From: Conus ventricosus
Taxonomy: Eukaryota > Mollusca > Gastropoda > Neogastropoda > Conidae
NCBI GenBank assembly: GCA_018398815.1
Contig: CM031614.1
Location: forward strand, 48,514,990-48,578,989
DNA length: 64,000 bases
Direction of reading: 5' to 3'
The translations under genes were made by a program, and so were the position numbers. Position 1 is the first letter of the stretch. Each line of letters begins with the position of its first letter. The notes under the pieces are model-generated. The model was not told the DNA's origin and did not search any database. It saw only the letters and a program-made list of their open reading frames with translations. Positions 9,739-21,900 of the stretch are shown here, piece after piece.

Positions 9739-12700
9739 TCAAAGATCAAGAAAAAAGTGTGGAATAGGCAGCCAACTTTCTTCAAATTCTCTATATGTGT
9801 TGTTCAAAAAAGATACATATATTTCTGATTCCAATCTGTTTCTAAGAAATGTTATGAACAACTGGACATTTGGGTGTATATTTTGCAATTTTGTCTTGTA
9901 TATATAAAATTTAGCCAGAAGCAGAATAAAATCTAGAGGCTTGTCTGTTGTAATATTTTGTTTTACTCCGAACAAAACTAATTCTTTTCAATTTGAAGGT
10001 AATCACAATGTGGACATTTTTCCTTAAGCAAATGTTCAAAACCGGTCCAAAATCTGTTGACAATAGCACAATCATACATGTGTGGAATGCATTGCTCATC
10101 CATATTACAAAAGTTGCAAATAGGGGAATCGGTAATTTTAATCCTGAACAAATATCTCTGAGTGGGGAGTAATCTATGTAATAGTCTGGTTTGAAACCAT
10201 CTGAGCTGTACATCTTGGTAGTTTTATAATAATGTGAAAAAATATGCTTCCAGCTCAGAGTTTCAAACAAGTTGTTCCATTTTTTGACTGCTGTTGGAAT
10301 AGCATCATTTCCATTTAAAATGGTCTGCACATGTTTATTGCCCTTATAAATAAAGGACCATGTCATCGAGTCTAAAGTTTTGTATCTGTTGGTTAGAACT
10401 ACATTTAACTTTTGACTATATGTTCGGACTGCGTCGACAATACCTTCGTACAATATAAAATTGGTTCTTATACCTGGGTACTTAAGCAGAAATTGGTTAT
10501 ATGTCATAAATTGACCATTATCATTAATTATATTTTTTACATAGAAAATGTCATAGTCACACCATTCTCGCACCCAAACTACCCTTCGTCCCCGTATAAT
10601 ATTAACCCTTACAGTGGTTATTTAACAATGTACTATTAAGTATGTTGTCTGGTGAATTTCCAGAAGGAAAGTTTTAAAAGAATAGTTACGTTTGTATGAT
10701 ATGCATAACTTTTCAACGGTTAGTATTTGAACATGACATGCAGAATAAAAATTGTTAGTAATTGAATAAAGAATAATATAAAACAGAACTGGGGTGCTTG
10801 TGAGTGTTTGATTAGGTGCTGACCTGTCCAGAATGTGAAAATAACAGGTGAAAACAGGTGGCACATCCTGCTTGTCATTCTCACGAGCTTGTTCACAAAT
10901 AATCCAGTCTATGGTGTTCCACACTATCCAGAAATAAGTCATTGCCTTTTTCAAAGGAAAGTCAGTGTGGATTATAACTGTCTTTCATGCAGGTAATTCA
11001 GGTAAGAATGAATAATGTACAGTTCAGTTTTCACATTGAAATCGTGTGCTGCTAACACACGAAAAAAACAAAATGGTCACTATCAACAAATGTAATAGTC
11101 AGCCCACACTGTCGTCATTTATGTTTGAAAGGTTTAGGATCATCTGGAAGCGCTACACTGAGTTTTTCTTCCCCACTGAATAGCATCTTGAGATTCCCCT
11201 CACCCTTGGGCACTCATCCAGTCACTGTCTGTGTCGATCTCAAAATCACGATTGCATGGTGCTTGATCTAAATCAAAACATCACCCATCACACCCAGTTC
11301 ATTCAAAATGTCCATAACTTCTTCTTCACCTGCTTTTTCACAAAAATTCAGCAAAAACATCTTCAAACAAGTTCCTAATTCTATCATGTTCGCTTCGGCG
11401 CTGCCATTTTTGTTCGCCAGACGAGTCGATTTCAAACTATGCATACAAGCTGCTACTAACCATAATCTAAGCTAAAAATTGAAATCCATGTTCCGGGCCG
11501 CTCATCACTCATGAAAATTAGTTTGTCACTGAGCCATAGTTTCGTATCTGCGTGTGTCTGTGAACTAGGCTCGCACGGCTCACCCTCCCCAGCGCGTTTT
11601 TTGGGTCGCGACAACCAGTGACGGCCATGAGGGAATGGCGTGACATTTGTCGCGAAAACCCAGCATAAGGTTAATGTTTAAGAATACATTCAGACATGAA
11701 TTCATGCACAGAAGATACACAACATTGTACATAGTTTTTTGTAATGTTTAAAACATCCTTCCAGAATGGGTTTCCAACATTTTCAATAATAAATTAGCAT
11801 ATTCGCTCCAAAATGTTTTAAATGTCCAAACCCTAGAAACATATTAAGGGTAAAACCCTTTCCACCAGAATCAGAGTTCAGTCTCCTTAACCAAGATATC
11901 TTCATAGAAGCCCAAAAAGTTTTCCAACATTCAGCATCTTCAATCCACCTTCAAAGAAACTGTTTTTCAACCACAGACCTTTTGATTTTGCCTTGTTTGC
12001 CTTTCCACAAAAACAGTACAGTTCTTTTTCTAAGATTTCAAAAAAAGTCTGGTGGGTCAGGCAAATTAAATAATATAGATAATTTTTGAAAACACAAAGG
12101 GTTTTAATACAGTTATTTTTCCATAGGGAAAGTAATCTGTCTTTTTTTCCAAGACGCTAAGACGCGTCTGATTGAAAAAAGTTTGTCCTCGTAGTTTAGT
12201 TGTACAATAGTGTCAGTGTTGGTGAAAATGTAATGCCTAAAACCTTAAAAGTGCCTGGGTCCCAAACAAAATTTCTTATCACCATATATGCATCCAGAAT
12301 TTTTTCTGTTACCATCCAAACAATTTGGGGTTTTGTCAAAATTTATTTTTAGACCAAAAAATATGTGCAAATCTTGAAAGGGGTATGTACTGCTTAAATA
12401 AATGACTTTTTGACCATCAAGGCACAAGTTGTGTCATCAGCAAATTGGGATAGAAAAGTTTACTTTATTTTAATTTTAATTCCTTTGATGTTCACATTAC
12501 CGGATCATGAGAGACAAAAATTCCGCACAGATTAAATACAAAAAAGGGTGGGGCAGGATCCCCCTGTCTGACTCCTCTTTCTATTGAAAACCAAGGAGTG
12601 TATTGGCCATTGACCGAGATACAGGTAGAAATTTGGTTATAAAAAGTCATTATCCATTTAATAATGTCTGGGCCAAATTTAAAAAAATGTAAGCATTTAG

Positions 12701-14560
12701 TAGAAAGGACCAAAAACACACTTTTCAAACGCCTTTTCAAAATCTACTAATAATAACATGCCGGGAATATTTTATTTTCAGTGTACAACAATGTATCGTA
12801 GAGTAACCTGATATTTTCGCCAATGAAACGGCCCTTTAGAAAACCTTTTTGGCTTTCGGAATAACACTGGTAAAAACTCTCTTGAACGGTTAGCAATACA
12901 AGCTGAAGCGATTTTGTATGTAGTATTCAAAAGGGAAATAGGGCGCCAGTTTTTAATAAATCGTTTAGGTTCCCTTCTTTAGGGAGCATATTAATTTCCT
13001 TGCCGCTGGGTTATTGACATTTGACCTTTGTCAAAACTCTCGTTGATAAAACGCAAAAGGGAAAAGAGCCAATATCAATAAAGAAAAACTTAAAAAATTC
13101 AACAGTAAAGCCATCAGGCCTGGATTTTTTAAAAATTTTCGTATTTTTCAAAGCACAAGCACTTCCTGAAAGGGTTATTAAGCCTTCGATAGATTCACTC
13201 TCCTCTTTAGATAGAACGGGTGCATCAGGAGTTCATCAGTAAAACATCGTTTCCCACTCTCTAAAGCAATATAAATTTTCATAGAAGCTTTTTGTTTCAT
13301 TAAGAACAATTTTTTGATCTAAAAATTATTGTTCCATTTTCCTTTCGAAAAAGGGTAAGCCTTGTCTAGGTAGTTACGGTTTTCAAGATTACAGAAATAT
13401 TTACTAACCTTTTAAACCCTATGGACCAGCGAACCCTCGAACGCATTGCCATACCTTAATCCTGTGATCTCAAATTTCCTGTAACTGTGTTTTTTAAGTT
13501 TCTAAAACTGGAATATCTTCCTTATGCAAAATCACGTTCAAGGATACTTATTCTTTTTTCAAGGTTGAGTTCTTGCGGGGTTTCCTTTCTTTTTTGTAAG
13601 TGCCTATAAGATTTTGTTTCCCCCTAATTTCTAATAACAGGGTTTCAAAAAAAATTGATCATTGATTCAAAGGAGATGTTTTCGTTAGGAATATTTTTCA
13701 ATGTTGTCTAAATTGTAAGGTAATATGCTACTGTTTTTTCACCCCATTGGATGATTCTTTTTATTTCTGAAATATATTTTTGTCTTTAAGAAAAACTTTT
13801 AAATTAAATTCCAGAAAGGCCTATCACGTTTAAGCTGCTTTTTTTTTTAAAAGTATAGTGACTAAAGAATGATCTGATCTGTACCCCCGGATTAGTAAAA
13901 ATGTTATTTTTTTTCGACCAATAATTCTTCAGTAATTAGAAAATAATCAAGTCTTCCTTGTTTAAATGAATTAAATTTACGCCAAGTAATGATCTTTTTC
14001 GGGAAATACTTTTCCCCTTTAAAAACATCAAAAAGATTGAATTTTACCATCAAGTCAATAATTCTTTTTCTGGTCCTAGGACGATTATTCACACTTGCAT
14101 AAATTTCTAACATCTATTTTCATGTCCAGGCACAATTCCAGTCACCAGTAAATAATCACATGTTAAATTGGCAATGCGCTCATTTGTTCGCAACACCACC
14201 CCAAAAAAATTCAGGTGAAATCGTTATTACTTGGCCCATATAGGTTGACTAAGTAATTTTTATTTAGAATTTCCAGCTTCATTACAATATAACAACCATG
14301 GGGACTCTAATGACATCTAACAATTTTTTATTCAAAATTATTGCTAAAAAGAATGGCAACCCCGTTTTTTTTTTGGGTCTCAACCAACAGACCCAGACAT
14401 TATAAACCCCAACTTGCTCTTATAATTTTCTGATTCTGTTTCAATGTGCTCTTGAAGACAATATATGTTGCTTCTCTTTTCCTAAGAAATCAAAAAACAT
14501 CCTTCCTCTTATTGGAGTGTTTAAGCCGTTACAGTTAAATGAGCATATTTTAAAAGGATT
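9739..14560 (-). pseudogene. L1-like ORF2: endonuclease/reverse transcriptase, multiply broken
   Basis: Reading from the 5' side (high coordinates): KICSFNCNGLNTPI is the start of the APE-type endonuclease (NCNG at 14525-14536). ITWRKFNSFKQGRLDYFLI near 14000-13925 is the endonuclease end. The reverse transcriptase shows SVNGQYTPWFSIERGVRQGD (about 12560-12620) and an intact FADD active site at 12433-12444, followed by GLKINFDKT. NPFWKDVL near 11780-11760, INDNGQFMTYNQFLLKYP near 10530-10470 and a C-terminal block ending at the stop at 9739 complete the order expected of L1 ORF2. A TTAA-flanked insertion lies between the last two blocks. Frame changes are frequent throughout. The two-part structure and block order are secure, but exact coding limits are not. 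Confidence 0.85.
10606..11670 (-). mobile_element. piggyBac-like element remnant inserted in the L1 at TTAA
   Basis: The L1 ORF2 blocks stop at a TTAA (10602-10605) and resume after another TTAA (11671-11674), the target duplication typical of piggyBac. The ends read CCCTTACAGTGG on the left and, reverse-complemented, CCTTATGCTGGG on the right, an imperfect inverted repeat with the CCYT start known for the family. On the minus strand a short MAAPKRT start followed by a stop (11406-11383) and an acidic DTDSDW segment (11235-11218) resemble the acidic N-terminal region of piggyBac transposases. The conserved DDE core is absent, so this is a deleted, non-autonomous copy. The element is younger than the L1. 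Confidence 0.65.
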
Positions 14561-15515
14561 TATCACCCGCCTTTTTGGTAAGTTTGAAAGAGAAGAAGGA
14601 GGTTTATAAACAGAGTACAAAACATATCTTATTCCACAACATATAGTAAAATCAAATGAATAAGCAATTTTCTGTTTCTGTCTCCACATACTATAAAAAA
14701 AGAACAACAGTACCTCACTCAATCCAGAAATCCACCGAATTAAAGATAAACCTGTCTTCTGGAAAAATAGTAACATAAGGACAATTTGAAAAATCCAACC
14801 TGACCTAATTTCAATGTTCACACTCTCATCCACATGCCACAATGTAATTTGCTGTATCAGCACACACAAAAAAACAAAACAAGACAGGCACACAACATGT
14901 GAGTTTAAAAACTAAAAAAGGTTTCATCTGTAGTTTCCATTGCCCCACTCCACATCAACTTGCTTTAACAAGCATATTCTGCTATACACAGTGCCAAAAA
15001 AATCATAAAGAAAAAGTATACAGGCCTTTCCACCAGTCGTATAGGGCCTAATCCGTTAGCGGCCATCATGGACATATATCACTGACAAAAAAAAAACCCC
15101 ACGTCTTCCGACAGTAAGACCAAAAGACAAGCAGATCCTCACAGCCGGTAGTTATTTGATTTTAAAAGAAACAACGATCGCCATTAAGTAGCAAGGATAA
15201 CAAATTTAAAAACGAAAGATCCACTGGTTCCTCATCCGCTTATCACACGGCTGTAGAAAATTTCCTTGACCCAAAACATTGACCAATGAAATAGCTGAAA
15301 AGGGAAACATTGTAAAATTTCGGAAAAAAGGGGGCAATCTCAAAATCCCTCTACACAGGAAGGTTATATAGCCAAACTTTTAAGACATACACGAAGGGGG
15401 GAAAAAAACAATTTTTTTTTAAATGACTCTTCTGTAACAGACAACACATCATCGTTATCCATCAACACAATTGTCTCAGGTTTTGGGTAGAGACTTTACA
15501 CTCCCTATCTTCCCG

Positions 15516-16295
15516 CTAACTGTCTTCACAAAAATGTTCCCGTTCTTTGACCAGGCTTGTTGAAAGAGTGTTTTCGGTCTTTACTGAACACAACAATGTG
15601 TAGGCTCTGGGGGTTAAGTCCTCGACTAAAGTGAAACCTCGTGGGCCCTTTAGAGTGCGTCGAGCGTACAAAACCTGTCCCGAATGCCCGCACACGAACC
15701 TGACGATGATGCCCCGTCCCGTGCCTATCCCTGGAGACGCTGAATCGTCAGACCGACGTGCCTGTTTTTGTGCCCACCCGGTGTACTGCCTCAATACGCC
15801 CTTTTTCACTGGGAATTCTGAGTTTGTCGTTGAAAAGAGCAAGCCTTTCTCTCGCACTGGTCGGGGGTTTCTCTGTTTTCCCGGGCGTCTGCTCTTCCTT
15901 GATGCCATATATACCAAGTTATTTCTGCGTACATATGCGGACAGGGCTTCGACACGACTGTCAGCAAGTTCCGCTCGATGCTTGGCTTCGGCGATTTGCG
16001 TTTTCAGCTGGTCCTCTCTCTTCCCCCCATCAGCCACCTCTTTCTTCAGTCTGTCGTTGTCCACCTGCATCGTAAAAAGGGTGCCTTCAACTCGTCCACC
16101 ATTTGTGTCAATTTTGAGATTTCTGCTCCCTTGGGACACAACTTGATCATCACTGTTCATTTGGGAAATCTCGCTTAGGCCTAGTTGTTGTTTTGATGGA
16201 GACAAGTCAGGAGAAAACAACGGGGGTAGTCTGCTGAAGCTGCTGTTGGCGTTCGTCCCTTTTTCCCCCCATCGTATCTCTCGACTGGTAAACAA
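15516..16295 (-). pseudogene. L1-like ORF1: coiled-coil RNA-binding protein, broken
   Basis: An ORF1p-like protein, the RNA chaperone that coats L1 RNA. After a Ser/Pro/Gln-rich N-terminus, residues ~75-125 form an Asp/Lys/Glu-rich heptad region (NDRLKKEVADGGKREDQL) suited to a coiled coil. It is followed by VRRNNLVYMAS, the usual start of the L1 RRM domain, and IIVRFVCGHSGQVLYARRTLKG with FTLVEDLTP near the end, which match the RRM end and C-terminal domain. The middle of the RRM appears out of frame. Roughly 950 bp without recognisable coding separate it from ORF2, longer than usual for L1. Confidence 0.75.
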
Positions 16296-16330
16296 ATCGA
16301 ACAGTTTCTCCCTTTAATGGTGCTGGGTGC

Positions 16331-16683
16331 TGGTGGCTAGGGTCTTCTGCTTCTTTGGGTAAAACTTTACTTCGTATCTTCAATATTCTTTGTCACTGAA
16401 GTGTCAGACGAGCTGGGAAATAGTGTTGGATCCTGTTTGGGGTTGTTTTTTTTTCCGAGTTCCGCCACCCATAACTTTCACAGTAAGAGTTCCACATTTT
16501 CCTTTTCACGGGCCGTTGATGCATGAAAAAAGAAATCCAAAACTCGTGTGGAGGTAGGCAACGGTGCTCGTCAACTTGCTGCATTTTGAGCTTTATCGGA
16601 TGTTAATTAACATAAAAGAGTTAATTATGGTTGCAGCTCTCGAAAGCGTGACTCTCCTCGATCGTGACCAGAGCTCACCTCCG
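16331..16683. other. Flank or 5' region of the L1-like element, nothing recognised
   Basis: No supported gene or repeat. It may contain the L1 5' untranslated region. Confidence 0.4.
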
Positions 16684-17335
16684 GAAAAACATTTTCAGGA
16701 CACAAAGGGCCCAGGTACACAACTACAACATGTACAGAGTGGAGAGGGGAAAACATTTTCAGGGGCAAAAGGGCCCGGGTACACAACTTGCAACAAAGTA
16801 CAGAGTGGAGAGGAAAACATTTTCAGGGACACAGCCTAGTACCAACTTACAACATGTACAGAGTGAGGGAAAACATTTTCAGGACACAGCCAGGTACACA
16901 ACTTACAACAGTACAGAGTGGAGAGGGAAAACATTTTCAGGGGCACAGCCTAGGTACACAACTTACAGCATGTACAGAGTGGAGAGGAAAAACATTTTCA
17001 GGGACACAGGCCTAGGTACACAACTTACAACATGTACAGAGTGGAGAGGGAAAACATTTTCAGGGACACAGGCCTAGGTACACAACTTACAACATGTACA
17101 GAGTGGAGAGGAAAACATTTTCAGGGACACAGGCCTAGTTACACAACTAACAACATGTACTGAGTGGAGAGGAAAACATTTTCAGGGACACAGGCCTAGG
17201 TACACAACTTACAACATGTACAGAGTGGAGAGGGAAAACATTTTCAGGGACACAGGCCTAGGTACACAACTTACAACATGTACAGAGTGGAGAGGGAAAA
17301 CATTTTCAGGGACACAGGCCTGGGTACACAACTGA
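16684..17335 (+). repeat. Minisatellite, about 61-bp unit, LINE-derived monomer
   Basis: About ten units with period near 60-62 bp, each carrying ACATGTACAGAGTGGAGAGG, then AAAACATTTTCAGGGACACA and GGCCTAGGTACACAACTTAC. Early units (16684-16930) vary more; later ones are nearly identical. The ACATGTACAGAGTGGAGAGG-AAAACATTTTC block occurs once more at 8559-8590, right after the C-terminal block of a LINE. One reading frame gives EWRGKTFSGTQA, like the EWTGxxF end of LINE proteins, so the array probably grew from a LINE C-terminal coding segment. Confidence 0.9.
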
Positions 17336-17534
17336 CAGACCTGAAGGAACCTGGTGAACTGTTCTTCAGTGTGACGTCCCAAAGACTCCCCCACGGAGCT
17401 AAGGGAGAAGAAACAGATGACACGCTTGTCCATTCAAGACACATGATCTCAGACAGACACAGTACAGAAGTGTGTGTGTGCGCACATCTTTCACATGCAC
17501 ATATACATGAAAAAATAACACCTTGCATACTCAA
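17336..17534. other. Short unassigned stretch
   Basis: No gene or repeat recognised between the minisatellite and the LINE tail. Confidence 0.4.
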
Positions 17535-17825
17535 ATGAACTCATTCTTGAAATCATACCATGGCCTATGGAAGTGGAGTGGAGGAAGCTCACATCGACAA
17601 GGCTGAGAAGTAGCTTGAGGGAATCTGCCGTCCAAGCCAGAGTCCTTGCCATAGAGGTCAGAGCAATAGGGGTTGTAGGCCACCAGCCTGTGATATCTTA
17701 CTTCAACTCTCAATATTTGATAAGAATAGGATGAGAACCCTAAAAGCATTGGCGGAGGCAGCTGAAGAGTGTTTGAGCTAGATCTGGTTGAAGTGGAATA
17801 CAGTGAGCTTCGTAAGGCTTAAATT
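17535..17825 (+). mobile_element. RLE-type LINE, C-terminal coding fragment (copy A)
   Basis: Short degenerate fragment of the same restriction-like-endonuclease LINE family seen at 18.9-22.1 kb and 22.4-23.0 kb. It aligns over the part after the endonuclease motif: the DNA for CATATGGAAGTGGAGTGGAGG...AAGGCTGAGAAG, then the GCATTGGCGGAGGCAGCTGAAGAG block corresponding to AMAEAAE, and AAGGCTTAAATTTCCCAAAT just after the coding end. It has several stops. A tRNA-like segment follows directly. Confidence 0.65.
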
Positions 17826-17843
17826 TCCCAAATGTAACAGTAT

Positions 17844-18062
17844 CTCATGGCTATGTGAGTAAGATATCCTGCAAAAAAGGCACACCTTGAGACACCCACC
17901 CATCCAAGAGTTGCAGATTCGAATCCTGCCCGTGCCAAAAATATAGCTGACTGCAGAAGGGCGCCAAGGAGTTACGACCTTGATGCAGCCTAGCCCTCTT
18001 AGAGTGGTTGGGAGTTAATGGCAGGAACACTTGTCTGATTAGGGTTTCTTCTGCTGTCAAGG
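17844..18062 (+). mobile_element. tRNA-like/SINE-like module after LINE copy A
   Basis: An A-box-like TGGCTATGTGAGTAAG (17848-17863) and a B-box GATTCGAATCC (17916-17926), spaced as in a tRNA-derived promoter, are followed by a body containing CCCTCTTAGAGTGGTTGGGAG. The body matches the module after LINE copies B and C. It is a tRNA-derived Pol III-type head, not a functional tRNA gene, because acceptor-stem pairing is not evident. Confidence 0.65.
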
Positions 18063-18655
18063 TCGTTTCTTATGAGTTTATTCATACAGACACATGGCTA
18101 GATGGTTGAGTTCCAGAGATAGTCTGGAGGATGTGAGGAAAAGGCCGTTGACACTTGGAAAGACGAGATTTACAGGTTGTCTGGGGCTGGTTCCCCTCCT
18201 TGCATTTCTCCAGCTGACTGCTGGAACTGACAACAAAAGATGCTTCCACTATCCCAGGGGTTAACAGAAAGGGGGAGAGAAGGATGAATCCATTGGTGCC
18301 AACCTGATCATGACTGGAAGACCTCAAGTGATTACAGATGACAAAAAAATTAAGTTCCCATGTGTTTTGGGGAGGAAATGTTAAGTAAGAGCGGTATGAA
18401 GACAAAGGACAAAGAAGGGCTGCAAGGGCTGTATGAAGACTACAATGATTGAACAGCTATGCACTGTACCAGTAGATAAGACACAGGAAAACCAAGGTCT
18501 GGATTTGAACTGTAGAGCCAAGGACGTCCATCTGATTATTCAAATGAGGATTTTGTTCTCAGAAACTCAACTTGCCACCTGTGAGTGTAAAAGAGGAATG
18601 GGAGAAATAAGGTGAAAAAATAATTCACAAAACTGGATCAATCCAGAAGTTGCAT
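18063..18655. other. Stretch without recognised features
   Basis: No convincing coding potential, RNA gene or repeat seen. Confidence 0.4.
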
Positions 18656-18935
18656 GGCTGTTGGAAGTAGAAAGAAACTCGTGGAGAGCGTGGCAGCAGA
18701 GAGTCCTCAGAAGAGAAGCCCCCTTCAAGCAAGTGTTTCAGCCCTTATCTCCTGACACTCTAGGGGGGTTGGGCCACACCCGGTTCATGACTCCGGATGT
18801 CCCTCTGCTGCCCCTTTTTTTCCCATCTTGGGGCGAGCCATGGCTGGGATTCGAACCCATAAACCTCTGGACATGCTCATTTTCTACTTAATGACTCGCG
18901 CTTTAACCACTGAGCCACAGGGACACCTGATATTT
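18656..18935 (-). mobile_element. tRNA-like/SINE-like module after LINE copy B
   Basis: On the minus strand an excellent A-box TGGCTCAGTGGTTA (18917-18904) and B-box GGTTCGAATCC (18857-18847) lie about 50 bp apart, followed by a body with GGCCCAACCCCCCTAGAGTG that matches the body after copy A. It starts about 10-30 bp after the end of the LINE coding region. The extended loop between boxes makes a working tRNA gene unlikely. Confidence 0.75.
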
Positions 18936-18944
18936 GTAGGGAAA

Positions 18945-21900
18945 TTAAGCCTTATGAAGTTCACTTTTGTTCCTCCTTGACCAGATCCAGCTTGAACACC
19001 TCTCTGCCGCTTCTGCCATTGCTTTCAGGGCTCTGGTTTTTTCCTTCCCTGCAACTGAGAGCTGTTTCATGAGGCTGTATGCAGACGTTCCTACAAATCC
19101 CCTAGCCCCAATTTCTGCAGTGAGGACTTTCACCTGATAGCCTTCTCTCCTCAGGCTGTTTGCCAGATCAGCATATTTTTCAGTCTTGTAGATTTGAGCT
19201 GCCTCCATTCTGTTTCATATGGCACCGTGAGCTCGATCATGATCAGCTGCTTGGTTGACTTAGAGTGGACTACTATGTCTGGTCTCATGCCACTCTTGCT
19301 GATGATCTCTGGGTGACTCTTCCATTCTGGGAGGTCTGCAGTGCACTCCCAGTCATCTGCCCCATCCAGCAGACTCTGCCTGCATGTTTCGAGTGGCACT
19401 GTTGTTCTTGGCCATGATTTGCTGCCTCCTGCCGTGAAGAATGTTGGGGGTGCTTTTGGAGTCCTGATTCTCCCTTTTGTGGTGTTGGTACTAGCCCAGA
19501 CTACTTGTACAATTTCTTTGAGCACTTGGTTGTGCTCCATGTGTACCTTCCTTGAGCCAGGGCTACTTTACATGAGCTTAGAACATGCTCCACTGTTTGT
19601 TTTTCATGGCAGAGGGGGCATGCAGGATCGTCTGTTTTCCCCCACTTCACCAGGTTTGCATTTGAGGGCAGAAGGTCATATGCAGATCTGTGAATGAAGC
19701 TGATCCTGAGAGGGGCGTGTGCCAAATGTCATTCCAAGTTAGACTTCTTTGGAGTGCATTCTCCCACGTTGTCCATTGCCCTTGCTGGCTCTGCTGGACT
19801 GCTTTTTGGAGTCTTTTTTGGTCTTCTTCTTTTCTCATCTCCTGAATCAGCATGTCTCTTTTGGCTTTTTCCTTTGGCCTTTGACCACCATTCAGTTTTG
19901 GTCACCCCAGTCCTTGTCTGTTGGTCTGTGTGTGTCCTGTTATTTCTCTGATCTTGAGACTTTCTTTTGCAGAATCCATCGCCTCTTGAACTTTCCATTT
20001 TCTGCCTGTCTTCAGCTGGGGCTTGATTGCTTCTACCACCTTGTCTCCTGAGTCCTCCAGCATGCTTTGAAGTCTGATCTTCCCTGCTTTGTATTCCTCC
20101 AGGATGGATTTCAGTGGTAGTTGTGCTTTGCTTGGCGACAGTACAGCGCGATGTCAGTCAGACAGGGTGGGACACCAAGCCATTTCCTTGTGAACTTGTT
20201 GATTTTGGCTTCCATTGCCTCCACTGTGCTGGTGCAGATGTCGTATATCATCAGAGGCCATAGGAGCTTTGGTATCAGCATGAACTGCAGACACCAGACC
20301 TTGTATTTGCCAGGGAGCCCACACTGGTCAATGGTCTCCAAGCCTTCTTCCGCCATCTGCTTGGTTTCTTTTGCTCTTTGTGTGTCTTTCAGCGTATCAT
20401 CATACCATCTTCCAAGGCTCTTGACTGGTTCTTCTGTGACTGTTGGAATGGCCTGGTTGGCAACACTGAAGACCACAGATTCGGCCACTTTTCCTTTCCT
20501 CAGTGAGAGACCCCGTGATTTCTTTGGCTTCAACTTCATTCTGGATGAGGCAACTATGTCGTCCAGCCTCTCCAGCACATGGCGTGTCTCGTCTTCTTGG
20601 ATGAAATCACTGTGTGTCATCCATGAAGGCCTTGAGAGGAGGCATCTTGTATCCATCGCCAAGGTCTGTTTGTCTCGCGTTGTTTGTTGCTGCTTTCAAG
20701 ATGAGTTCCATTGCCAGCACGAACAGTATCGGGGAAATTGCACAGCCCATTGCAATGCCCACTTCCAAGTTGATTCCAATCAGTTGTGTACCCTTGGTAG
20801 AAAAACCGCATTGAGAAGCCATTGAAGTACTTCTTGAGCATGTCGCGGATGTTCTTTGGCACATGGTACATCTCAAGAGCCAACTGTATCATCTCATGGG
20901 GCACAGATCCATATATGCGTTTGCCAGATCAAGCCACACTACATCCAGGTCTCTCTTTTCTGTTTTTGCTTTTTGGATTGCGTCCCAGATCATTGTGGCG
21001 TGTTCTACACAGCCAGCCACGCCTGGGGTGCCACCTTTCTGGACTGACACATCCAAGTACTTGTTTTCCATCAGGTACTTGGTCAGCCTTGCTGCCATGA
21101 CAGAGAAGAAGATTTTCCCTTCGACGTTCAGTTAGTGATATTGGCCTGAACTGGCTGATGTCACTTGAGTTTTGCTCCTTGGGGATGTACACACCATCTG
21201 CGTCATCCACTGGCCACTGATCTTCTGGTTTCTCCAAGCCGATCGCAGCAGCCTGTGGAGCCACTCCAGCACCTTGGGACATTTCTTGTAAAGCTGGTAA
21301 GGTATTCCGTTTGGCCCTGGTGATGATTTGCTCTGGCTTTGTCGACCACCTTCTTGATTTTCCGCCAACGTTGGAGGCTTGCCATTGAACTGTTTTCCCC
21401 AGGGTTGGTTGGCCACACCAGACCTTGAATGTCGAGTGGTGCTTTGCTCTGTGAGTCAGAGTATGTTTTCCTCAGATGCTGCTCAAGAACTCCTTTGTCC
21501 ACATTAGGGTCCCAGATTTTGGCTGCTCAAACGTGTTCTGGCAAACTGGAAGGGGTCTCTGAAGAAGCGCTCTTGTGTCTTCTTCTTTTTGCTCTTCCTC
21601 TTCCTCGCAGATTCCGCTTTGCTGAGGGCGGTGTGTTTTTCTTTCAGGTCTTCCCACAGTTTTTCCAAGCTTGTTTTTCAGCTGGCAGTGCGGTCTTCAT
21701 TTGCTTCTTGAGGTTGTTCTTTTGGAGTCTGATCTTGTCCATCTTTTTTGGCGTCTGGATTTCTTTGGAGGTGTTTTCTCTTTGGGTAGTTTTACTCCAT
21801 AGGCGTCTCTAATGTGGCATAACAAAATGTTCCCCATATGTGGCTAGTTTGTGTTCCGGTGCTTTTCCCTATCAGTGCATCGAGTCTTTGGACGATTTTT

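Larger units (their letters stand above)
9510..16330 (-). mobile_element. L1-like non-LTR retrotransposon, near full length, degraded
   Basis: A minus-strand element with two ORF remnants in L1 order: ORF1 at 16295-15516 and ORF2 from about 14560 to 9739. A T-rich run on the plus strand around 9516-9537 may be the decayed poly(A) end. ORF1 has a coiled-coil and RNA-binding signature; ORF2 has an APE-type endonuclease start, reverse transcriptase and C-terminal region. Frameshifts and stops are numerous, so the element is dead. A TTAA-flanked insertion at 10606-11670 splits ORF2, so the L1-derived length is about 5.7 kb. L1 or Tx1-type clade is inferred from the motifs. Confidence 0.85.

Noticed and set aside
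15631..16146. 171-codon plus-strand open frame
   Set aside because: Antisense shadow of the L1-like ORF1.
18847..18917. Possible functional tRNA gene on the minus strand
   Set aside because: A and B boxes are good, but the loop between them is too long and acceptor-stem pairing is not evident; better read as a tRNA-derived retroposon head.
20121..20825. 234-codon plus-strand open frame
   Set aside because: Antisense shadow of the minus-strand LINE reverse transcriptase, whose motifs are conserved.
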